From positions 1 through 6,343 of the forward strand of contig JADQBU010000013.1 of assembly GCA_016278435.1 (NCBI GenBank): 6,343 nt of DNA, in the 5' to 3' direction. The position numbers were made by a program, and so were the translations under genes. Each line of letters opens with the position of its first letter. Positions within the stretch are counted from its first letter, which is position 1. Positions 1 through 5,146 of the stretch are shown piece by piece. The DNA comes from Halanaerobiales bacterium. GTDB lineage: Bacteria; Bacillota; Halanaerobiia; Halanaerobiales; JADQBU01. The notes under the pieces were generated by a model. The model saw only the letters and a program-made list of their open reading frames with translations. It was not told where the DNA came from and made no database searches.

Positions 1-359
1 TCCGGGTTATTAACCTCTGTCCCCCTGATACTTACTCCAGCTTCCACGGCATGAGTAATCTCATTACCCTGGTAAAACCAGACATTCTCGATTCCGATAT
101 AAACCACCACATAACTCCAGGGATTATTATCTATCTTGATTTCAGAAACATCCGGCAGCTGAATATTATTGACTTTAATCCCGGAAAACCTGCTGTTCAT
201 GAAATCAATATTATTGGCCACCCTGATCCGGTAAACCATCTCTGGCCTTTCATGGGCCAGATTGGCAGCTATCGCGGCTGAAGTAAAGAGCAACGATATT
301 AGTATGGATAAAAATATAATATGTAAAATTCCCTGATTATTAATTTTTAATCTTTTCAT
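1..359 (-). CDS. Secreted protein of unknown function, 5' part only (C-terminus beyond window)
   Basis: This open frame runs from ATG at 359 to the left edge without a stop, giving 119 codons of an incomplete gene. The protein starts MKRLKINNQG, followed by a hydrophobic stretch at about residues 11-31 and a likely signal-peptidase I site near residues 31-34 (AAIA before ANLA). It is therefore probably exported. The visible mature part (MVYRINRVANNIDFM, then NPWSYVVVYIGIESNVWFY) alternates polar and hydrophobic residues, suggesting beta structure. I do not recognise the family. A second in-frame ATG at 365 would add Met-Pro; 359 is preferred because AAAAGGAG then lies 10 nt upstream rather than 4 nt. 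The gene follows the OmpM-like gene by about 80 bp on the same strand, beyond a strong terminator, so it is either expressed by read-through or has its own promoter, which I could not identify. An envelope role is plausible only from context. Confidence 0.8.
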   Translation of the reverse strand, partial: MKRLKINNQGILHIIFLSILISLLFTSAAIAANLAHERPEMVYRIRVANNIDFMNSRFSGIKVNNIQLPDVSEIKIDNNPWSYVVVYIGIENVWFYQGNEITHAVEAGVSIRGTEVNNP

Positions 360-369
360 GGGCATCTTT

Positions 370-377
370 CTCCTTTT
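370..377 (-). promoter_or_regulatory. Ribosome binding site of the partial secreted gene
   Basis: On the minus strand the sequence reads AAAAGGAG. It lies 4 nt before the ATG at 365 and 10 nt before the in-frame ATG at 359. The longer spacing and the typical lysine/arginine-rich signal-peptide start favour 359. Confidence 0.7.
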
Positions 378-385
378 AGAGATAT

Positions 386-417
386 AAAAAAGCCCCGGAA
401 GAAAATCTCCGGGACTT
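386..417 (-). terminator. Rho-independent terminator after the OmpM-like gene
   Basis: On the minus strand AAGTCCCGGA (417-408) pairs with TCCGGGGCTT (399-390). This gives a 10-bp stem with one G-U pair around an 8-nt loop, followed directly by a run of T (389-386). It starts 22 nt after the stop codon of the OmpM-like gene. It ends only 9 nt before the SD sequence of the next gene, so it separates two genes on the same strand. Confidence 0.9.
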
Positions 418-439
418 TGTGTTTAGTGTTATGACTTGC

Positions 440-3013
440 TTAGAAGCTTATGCTAACACCGGCAGTTGCGGTTTTAACTGTATAATCTTCAGTATTATCT
501 TCTGCATTCATCTTGATATATTCATAGTCTGCAGTAAGATCAGTTGCATCAGTAATACCGTATACTAAACCGAGTTTATGGGTTGTGTAGGTACCTTCAC
601 CAGGACTACCAACACCGGTACCGGCTTTCTTGGTATAACCAAGGTCATAGCTCAGGTCAGCTGCGCCGATGCCATAACCGAGTCCAGCTGTAAAGCCGGT
701 GGTTTTTACATTTTCGTCTTCAGCGACAATTGTATCTGTTGCTTCGTCATACTCGTCATAGTCATAACTCCAACCTTCAGCATTTTCATAACTGAAACCA
801 GCACTGGCTGTCAAGTCGCCGTAGACGGGATAATCAGTTAAGTCGATACCGAACCCGGTTGTAGTTACTTCCATGTCATGGCCGCCTAATGTATCTAGAT
901 AACCCCAGTTAGTAACCTTTTCATAACTGGCATTGGCAGCTACATAATCATTCAGAGCATATTCGAAGCCGAGACCCATGGTCTTTTCTTTTTCAGCAGC
1001 TTCAACTGGAGCTACTTCAGCAGAAACATCATTTTCAACCGGATCTGCAATCTTGTAATCAAATGTAGCCTTGGCACCTTCCATCAGGGCATATGCTGCA
1101 CCAAAGGAAGTTGTCTTGGTTTCATCTGTTCCGTCAACTTCATTCAGTTTTTCGTAACCAGCACTTACTGTTAAGCCGTCAAGAACTTCATAGGAACCGT
1201 CAAGTGCAAGTTTGGTGTTATCTGTACCATCATCAACACTGGCAAAGAAGACACTTGCATCCAGACCTTCCATGATAACAGGTTTAACGGTTAAGTCATA
1301 GCCGCTAACACCAGGATTGGATTCAGTGGTATAGAAATCATAGGCATCTTCATCATCATCGGTCAGAACAGGATCTTCATCCAGGAATGTAAAGTTTTCG
1401 CCTACATTTCTGTAATTGAAGTCAACAGTAGCTACATCAAAGTCATTGGAGATACCAAAACGTAACAGACTGTCATTCTGATCCATTTCTTTATCCATAC
1501 TGTAAGCTAAACCGAAATCTACATTCATACCGCTTAAGGTTGAGGAAGTTTCCAGACCAAGTACATTGGTCATCATATCTTCATCAGCTACCCGGCGGCG
1601 ACCGACTAATTTAGCTGTTACAGCAAAGTCAGCCAGATCAAAGGCTTTTGTTGCACCGTATACATAGTAATCGGTTGTTGCATCTTCAGTCTGTGGTACT
1701 AAATCGTCATCCAGGTCTTCGTCGTCATCATCCAGATCAAACTTAACTACATCTTTTTCCCAGGCATCGTCATCGGTAGAAGTGTAGCCATAGTCGTCAG
1801 TATGATCAGCATCTACCGTTTCTTCTGTATATATTTCATTAGGATCAACTGGAGCTACATCGGCAATACCGAAGAAGGTATCGAGACCGTAGTCTTTAAA
1901 TTCAGCTGTTACGCCATCAAATTCAGTAGCATTGAAGACATAGTCAGCAACAGAAATGGTATTTTCATCACTGTAGGTACCCTTGACAAAATCATTTTCC
2001 AGAGTTAACTTAAGTGAATCGATTTCCCATTCGTCTTCTTCATTATCAACATCGACATCAATGGCACCTTTTAAGCCACCTTTGTTGATACTGGTAGAGA
2101 AGGTTAATTCCTGATCAAATTCACTATCTACATCGGTTGCGACGGTATCGGAGCCATCATCCCAGGGATCGGAATAGACATAGGGATCTTCCATTTCTTC
2201 TACTACGGTAACTGTAACATTTCCACCAGGACCAGCAATAACATAGTCACCAGCACCTGCATAATCATTAGCATCATCAAAATAAGTTTTTACTGCAGCA
2301 ATTAAAGCATCTCTTTCAGCAGTAGTAAATGGAGCAACTCCATCTCCAAAGGCTGTATCTGCTACTGCTATTTCATACTCTAACCAGTAGTAGTCAACAC
2401 CGCTCTTGTCAGTTGCGCCTTCAAGATCCTGAGCGGAGAAGTCTACACTGTATTTACCACTAAAGGTAACAGCAGGAGTCTTGTTTTCTAAAGCAGCAAC
2501 TCTGGCTTCGATGTCGTCAACATCTGCTAAGATGCTTTCTACATCTGCGCCCATGGTCTTAAGTTCTGCTTTGTATTCGAAGGTTAAGGCTTCGATCAGG
2601 TTTGCTACCTGTTCTGCCTGGGTATCTGTAAGATCTTTAGGTACCTCAACAGCTTCAGGAGCATTCTTTTCCATGAGAGCCTTAACAATAGCTGTTACAT
2701 CCTGTGCTTCTGCGCTTGTAAGGGTATCTTCTTTGTTAGCAAGACCGTTTACCTTGTCTTCAAGTGCAGCGCGTTCTGCATTGATGTTATCAAGTGCGCG
2801 GCTAATAATCATAGCCATTTCATATCTTGTCATGTTTCTCTGGCCCTTGTAGGTGCCATCCGGATAACCTTCTACAACACCGGCAGCTACGAGCTGATTT
2901 ACAGCGTCATAGGCCCAGTGGCTTGCAGGTACATCAGAAAATGTAGCACCAAGTGTTGGCACTGCTAATGCTACTACAAGCACCATTGCGATTAATATAC
3001 TAAGTTTTTTCAT
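440..3013 (-). CDS. OmpM-like outer-membrane anchor protein: SLH domain, helical stalk, beta-barrel
   Basis: The predicted protein has 857 residues. A signal peptide covers residues 1-23 (MKKLSILIAM start, cleavage after LGA). One SLH domain spans about 24-73, with FSDVPASHWAYDAVNQL, then GVVEGYPDGTY and MTRYEMAMII. A helical, partly coiled-coil stalk spans about 76-178. The rest, from about residue 183, is a series of alternating, aromatic-rich beta strands ending in VSISF; a terminal Phe is the usual outer-membrane barrel insertion signal. In OmpM proteins of diderm Firmicutes the SLH domain binds modified peptidoglycan or its secondary polymer and the barrel sits in the outer membrane, tethering the two. 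No cysteine is present and the protein is very acidic, with Asp/Glu runs at 426-437 and about 543-558, fitting a halophile. It is much longer than typical OmpM proteins (roughly 400-450 residues). SD AAGGGGG lies 9 nt before ATG. The gene has its own promoter region and terminator, so it is probably monocistronic. A non-barrel SLH S-layer protein is the alternative. Confidence 0.88.
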   Translation of the reverse strand: MKKLSILIAMVLVVALAVPTLGATFSDVPASHWAYDAVNQLVAAGVVEGYPDGTYKGQRNMTRYEMAMIISRALDNINAERAALEDKVNGLANKEDTLTSAEAQDVTAIVKALMEKNAPEAVEVPKDLTDTQAEQVANLIEALTFEYKAELKTMGADVESILADVDDIEARVAALENKTPAVTFSGKYSVDFSAQDLEGATDKSGVDYYWLEYEIAVADTAFGDGVAPFTTAERDALIAAVKTYFDDANDYAGAGDYVIAGPGGNVTVTVVEEMEDPYVYSDPWDDGSDTVATDVDSEFDQELTFSTSINKGGLKGAIDVDVDNEEDEWEIDSLKLTLENDFVKGTYSDENTISVADYVFNATEFDGVTAEFKDYGLDTFFGIADVAPVDPNEIYTEETVDADHTDDYGYTSTDDDAWEKDVVKFDLDDDDEDLDDDLVPQTEDATTDYYVYGATKAFDLADFAVTAKLVGRRRVADEDMMTNVLGLETSSTLSGMNVDFGLAYSMDKEMDQNDSLLRFGISNDFDVATVDFNYRNVGENFTFLDEDPVLTDDDEDAYDFYTTESNPGVSGYDLTVKPVIMEGLDASVFFASVDDGTDNTKLALDGSYEVLDGLTVSAGYEKLNEVDGTDETKTTSFGAAYALMEGAKATFDYKIADPVENDVSAEVAPVEAAEKEKTMGLGFEYALNDYVAANASYEKVTNWGYLDTLGGHDMEVTTTGFGIDLTDYPVYGDLTASAGFSYENAEGWSYDYDEYDEATDTIVAEDENVKTTGFTAGLGYGIGAADLSYDLGYTKKAGTGVGSPGEGTYTTHKLGLVYGITDATDLTADYEYIKMNAEDNTEDYTVKTATAGVSISF

Positions 3014-3120
3014 TAAGTGTTTCCCCCTTGATTGTTTTTAAATTTAAATTTGAATCTAGTTCTATTGTTCATTAACAACCCAGGAGGGGTAAGTATCAAT
3101 GAGTTGCCTTGTTTCCTCAT
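3013..3120 (-). CDS. Possible 35-codon leader ORF overlapping the OmpM-like start
   Basis: An ATG at 3120 opens a 35-codon frame (MRKQGNSLIL..., with an alternating Phe-Lys stretch near its end). Its TAA shares one base with the ATG of the OmpM-like gene (TAATG). A weak SD-like AAGGG lies about 9 nt upstream. The TAATG arrangement is typical of translational coupling. However, the peptide resembles no family I know, the SD is weak, and the start codon lies inside a 7-bp hairpin. It may be a regulatory leader peptide or a chance reading frame. Confidence 0.15.
   Translation of the reverse strand: MRKQGNSLILTPPGLLMNNRTRFKFKFKNNQGGNT
3023..3029 (-). promoter_or_regulatory. Ribosome binding site of the OmpM-like gene
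   Basis: AAGGGGG on the minus strand lies 9 nt before ATG at 3013. It supports the start that also yields a complete signal peptide. The G-run and following bases (GGGGGAAACAC, 3027-3017) can pair with GTGTCCCCC further upstream in the leader (3202-3194). Confidence 0.75.
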
Positions 3121-3153
3121 TGTTTTACGCCCTTATTTAGTTATCAATGAACA
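3066..3153 (-). repeat. Nested inverted repeats in the leader
   Basis: On the minus strand TGTTCATT (3153-3146) is the exact reverse complement of AATGAACA (3073-3066). Inside it, CAATGAG (3122-3116) and CTCATTG (3103-3097) form a 7-bp stem with a 12-nt loop. The inner stem contains the ATG of the possible leader ORF. The stems are short and AT-rich, so their stability in the cell is uncertain. Confidence 0.4.
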
Positions 3154-3167
3154 TTTATATAGAACCC

Positions 3168-3235
3168 TATTATCTCTTTCTGCCGCGTGGTACGGGGGAC
3201 ACCTCCTTTCTCCCACAGTTTAGCCCGAGATAATA
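3168..3235 (-). repeat. Nine-bp inverted repeat enclosing the orphan SD
   Basis: TATTATCTC (3235-3227) and GAGATAATA (3176-3168) on the minus strand are perfectly complementary and enclose 50 nt. The enclosed part is distinctly GC-rich compared with its surroundings. It contains GGGA/TCCC (3214-3211 with 3199-3196), which would place AAAGGAGGTG in a loop, and an alternative GTGG/CCAC pairing (3216-3213 with 3190-3187). This looks like a defined RNA domain, but not one I recognise. Confidence 0.5.
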
Positions 3236-3269
3236 AGACTTTCGACTTATTTGACTCACATTATTATTT

Positions 3270-3296
3270 ATTCAACATAACTGAGATAATTCCTGC
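3270..3296 (-). promoter_or_regulatory. SigH-type promoter, proximal to the OmpM-like gene
   Basis: On the minus strand GCAGGAATT (3296-3288) is followed after 11 nt by GTTGAAT (3276-3270) and then an A/T-rich run. This fits the known Bacillus subtilis SigH (Spo0H) consensus, RnAGGAwWW, 11-12 nt, RnnGAAT. Transcription would start near 3263, about 250 nt before the OmpM-like ATG. SigH controls stationary-phase and early sporulation genes in Firmicutes. The second, near-identical copy upstream raises confidence. Confidence 0.65.
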
Positions 3297-3325
3297 AACA
3301 AATCGAAAATATTTTTTATTTTTTT

Positions 3326-3350
3326 AAGATGAATTTATGTATTTCATCTT
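3326..3350. repeat. Perfect 8-bp palindrome between the two promoters
   Basis: AAGATGAA (3326-3333) and TTCATCTT (3343-3350) are perfect inverted repeats with a 9-nt centre. A partial third copy, CATCTT, follows at 3351-3356. On the plus strand the T-run precedes the stem, and on the minus strand A residues follow it, so it is not a standard terminator. Its place between the two promoters would suit a dimeric regulator's operator or an RNA hairpin in the longer transcript. Confidence 0.4.
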
Positions 3351-3366
3351 CATCTTGTTATTATAT

Positions 3367-3393
3367 ATTCAACTTCAAATCAAGAATTCCTGC
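3367..3393 (-). promoter_or_regulatory. SigH-type promoter, distal copy
   Basis: GCAGGAATT (3393-3385), 11 nt, then GTTGAAT (3373-3367) on the minus strand matches the SigH consensus. Its two elements and spacing are identical to the proximal promoter 97 bp downstream, and the A/T-rich stretch after the -10 element is also nearly the same (ATATAATAA against AAATAATAA). It begins about 50 bp after the transporter stop codon, so it can only serve the OmpM-like gene. A transcript from here would have a leader of about 350 nt including the palindrome. Confidence 0.62.
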
Positions 3394-3442
3394 AAGTAAA
3401 ACCGATTTTTTGCCTGGTAATTGTTGCCTGATTTAGATACAG

Positions 3443-4693
3443 CTAATTTCCACAGGTCTCTTCTCCCCTGCCTACCAGCAGGAAGGCCGATAGCATGACA
3501 ACACTGACAGTAATAAAGGTAAAATAATAACCCAGTAATTCTACAAAGAAGCCACCGACGACCGGCATCAGCACTACCAATACACTCAGTGTACCCCTGA
3601 CCCCCAGATAAATGGTCCTCTCTTCCTCCGGAGCAATCTCCAGAAAATAAGGATCGAATCCTATCCGGCGGCCGCTGATGATAAAGCCTATCAGGAAAAA
3701 TACAACTGCATAGATGTCAGGCCCAAAATAAGAGAGGATAATTGCCGACACAGGAATCAGGCTCCCCAGAAAGATGCAGGTCCTGACAACCATCTTTGAG
3801 CCTCTGTTGCCGGAAATATAGCCCCAGAAAAGGTTGGAAAGAATGGTGCCTGCCACCTGAAAGAGCAAATACCTGCCGATATAGGTTTCATCGATATTAA
3901 AGGTATCACGGGCAAAGACCATGAAAAACGGTAAAACCATTAGGCTGAAACTGGTCATGTTCTCTACCACAATAAACCTGGTAAATCTACTGTCCCTCTT
4001 TAAAATAACTGGAATATTTTTAATGAAGGTCTTCAATGGCTCCCTCTCCTTTTTTTCAAGTTTAGAAGGAGGCTCTTTGATGAGCCAGAAGGCCAGTGAA
4101 GCCACAAATAACCCGGCAAAACCGATAAATAACGCCAGTGAGTAGTTGGCAGGAAAATCGAGCCGGTTAGTGGTGAAAATCCTGGAAATAATGAAACCTC
4201 CCAGAAAAGCAGCAAAACTGCTGGTAAATTGCTTATAGGCATAAACCCGGCCCCGCTGCTCCCTTGTAAATAATTTGCCTATAATATCGGTAAAGGCCAG
4301 TCCGGCAAACCCGCCGCTCAGAGAAAAAAGGGAGATCCAGAAAAATAAGCTGATGATTACCAGCAGTGGATTCTCACGGGCAAAAAAGTAGGTGAAGATT
4401 GTCATACCTAAATAGGCCAGACTCCTGAGATAGATACCTGTCAGTAAAAATTTCTTTTTATACTGATAATACTGTAGATAATGGCTGAAGATCAGATTAA
4501 AGATCAAGGGGACACCCAGCATGATAGAATAAAGCAGACCGAAAATGATCTTGGAGTCGATCAGTTCACTGATCAGTGCCGGAAATACCGTATTGAAATC
4601 CAGCATAGACATAGTTAAGGCCAGAAAGAAGCCGTGCCAGATAAAGATTAATAACCTTTTATAGAATATATTTTTCTCCTGAGTGTTTGCCAT
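3443..4693 (-). CDS. MFS transporter, 12 predicted membrane helices, substrate unknown
   Basis: The protein has 416 residues from ATG at 4693. About twelve hydrophobic helices are visible in two groups of six, separated by a charged cytoplasmic loop near residues 208-238 (KEPPSKLEKKEREPLK). This is the layout of the major facilitator superfamily, whose members move small solutes across the cytoplasmic membrane using ion gradients. The loop after helix 4 has REQRGRVYAYKQF, a RxxRGR-type loop motif, and helix 10 is followed by GRRIGFDPYFLEIAPEEER. I cannot assign a substrate; drug, sugar or metabolite efflux are all possible. An in-frame TTG at 4699 could add two residues, but AGAAGGTGAT sits directly against it and is 6 nt from the ATG, so ATG is preferred. 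The gene follows the YqgF-like gene by 54 bp on the same strand and may share its transcript. No clear terminator follows the stop. Confidence 0.9.
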   Translation of the reverse strand: MANTQEKNIFYKRLLIFIWHGFFLALTMSMLDFNTVFPALISELIDSKIIFGLLYSIMLGVPLIFNLIFSHYLQYYQYKKKFLLTGIYLRSLAYLGMTIFTYFFARENPLLVIISLFFWISLFSLSGGFAGLAFTDIIGKLFTREQRGRVYAYKQFTSSFAAFLGGFIISRIFTTNRLDFPANYSLALFIGFAGLFVASLAFWLIKEPPSKLEKKEREPLKTFIKNIPVILKRDSRFTRFIVVENMTSFSLMVLPFFMVFARDTFNIDETYIGRYLLFQVAGTILSNLFWGYISGNRGSKMVVRTCIFLGSLIPVSAIILSYFGPDIYAVVFFLIGFIISGRRIGFDPYFLEIAPEEERTIYLGVRGTLSVLVVLMPVVGGFFVELLGYYFTFITVSVVMLSAFLLVGRGEETCGN

Positions 4694-4699
4694 AATCAA

Positions 4700-4709
4700 A
4701 TCACCTTCT
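4700..4709 (-). promoter_or_regulatory. Ribosome binding site that decides the transporter start
   Basis: AGAAGGTGAT on the minus strand matches the GGTGAT part of the anti-SD complement. It is immediately next to the TTG at 4699 but 6 nt from the ATG at 4693. This spacing favours the ATG. Confidence 0.6.
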
Positions 4710-4747
4710 TGCTGAGAATTACATAAACATTTTACTATTGTACCGGT

Positions 4748-5146
4748 TTATTTCCCAGCAAAATACCTTTCAGCCAGGATTACTGCCACATAATCATCAA
4801 GAGGTCGGGAAGGTTTCCAGCTAATAATGTTAAATAATCGCTGCCAGCCCTGACCTTTTTCTTCTCTATACCTCTGCTCTGCCAGTTCTGTTGTATGAGT
4901 TTCATCTACCTCCACCACTGGCAGTTTTCCCTTTATTTTCTCATTTATCTTTTCCTGCAATTCCCGGGAATAGGTTCCATCCCCGGTAACAATTAGATTT
5001 ATTTTATAATCTGCAAGTAATTTACCGATAATTACAGGTAACCGGTCGGTCGGGATAATCTTTTTTTCCAGTACATTCAGATTTTCCCGAACTACAGCTA
5101 CACCCGTTTTACTCCGTCCGGGATCAATCGCCAGTATTGTTATCAT
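4748..5146 (-). CDS. YqgF/RuvC-like RNase H-fold protein
   Basis: The protein has 132 residues from ATG at 5146. The first strand carries ITILAIDPGRSKTGVAVV, with the expected catalytic Asp at residue 8. A middle segment, VVEVDETHTTELAEQRYRE, resembles the YqgF motif DE-x-x-TT-x-x-AE and supplies Glu82. The C-terminal helix has PLDDYVAVILAERYF, with Asp117/118 as the third acidic position. The D-E-D layout and the length fit the YqgF/RuvX family, whose members process the 5' end of pre-16S rRNA or act on nucleic-acid junctions. The DPG-x-x-x-TG-x-AV start is closer to RuvC than to typical RuvX (D-x-G-x-K-R-x-G-x-A). The gene overlaps the DUF3084 gene by 23 bp, so translation is probably coupled. 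An ATG at 5161 is in frame but has no SD. This is probably a paralogue rather than the housekeeping RuvX; its substrate is unknown. Confidence 0.82.
   Translation of the reverse strand: MITILAIDPGRSKTGVAVVRENLNVLEKKIIPTDRLPVIIGKLLADYKINLIVTGDGTYSRELQEKINEKIKGKLPVVEVDETHTTELAEQRYREEKGQGWQRLFNIISWKPSRPLDDYVAVILAERYFAGK

Larger units (their letters stand above)
3014..3262 (-). promoter_or_regulatory. Long, probably structured 5' leader of the OmpM-like mRNA
   Basis: If transcription starts just downstream of the proximal SigH-type promoter, the mRNA has about 250 nt before the start codon. This stretch holds three inverted repeats (3168-3176/3227-3235, 3066-3073/3146-3153, 3097-3103/3116-3122). 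It also has a near-perfect SD, AAAGGAGGTG (3209-3200), with no start codon at usable distance, and a C-run complementary to the real SD. I compared it from memory with common riboswitch cores (T-box, c-di-GMP, cobalamin, THF, SAM, glycine and others) and found no convincing match. The boundaries and the regulatory role are inferred. Confidence 0.45.

Noticed and set aside
51..281. Plus-strand open frame of 76 codons
   Set aside because: It lies antisense to the minus-strand signal-peptide gene, has no convincing SD, and its product resembles no family. The minus-strand frame has a good SD and signal peptide.
2481..2852. Plus-strand open frame of 123 codons, the longest antisense frame
   Set aside because: It mirrors the Ala/Glu-rich stalk of the OmpM-like protein; its Ser/Ala-rich translation is what the reverse of such codons gives. 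No SD or domain seen.
3080..3110. SigA promoter TTGATA-17 nt-GTTAAT in the leader
   Set aside because: The -10 matches only four of six bases and the -35 lies inside a hairpin arm; two much better SigH-type sites exist upstream.
3032..3223. Plus-strand open frame of 63 codons in the intergenic region
   Set aside because: No SD before its start, composition like random AT-rich DNA, and it runs antisense to the promoter-leader region.
3177..3226. T-box riboswitch, because the leader has GTACCACGCGG resembling GGTACCGCG
   Set aside because: The order of bases differs from the T-box core, no specifier stem or terminator/antiterminator pair is visible, and the downstream gene is not linked to amino-acid metabolism.
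3326..3350. Palindrome as the terminator of the transporter transcript
   Set aside because: On the minus strand the stem is followed by A residues, not T, so it does not fit a rho-independent terminator.
3396..3430. Terminator directly after the transporter (repeat of CAGGCAA and a T-run)
   Set aside because: The two CAGGCAA copies are direct repeats, not inverted, and the only possible hairpins are 4 bp or have mismatches.
4033..4242. Second minus-strand frame of 69 codons inside the transporter gene
   Set aside because: It is an alternative frame of the MFS gene, which has continuous membrane helices in its own frame through this region.
4737..4742. TACAAT as a -10 box for the transporter gene
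   Set aside because: No -35 element resembling TTGACA is found at 16-18 nt, and the neighbouring gene is close enough for co-transcription.
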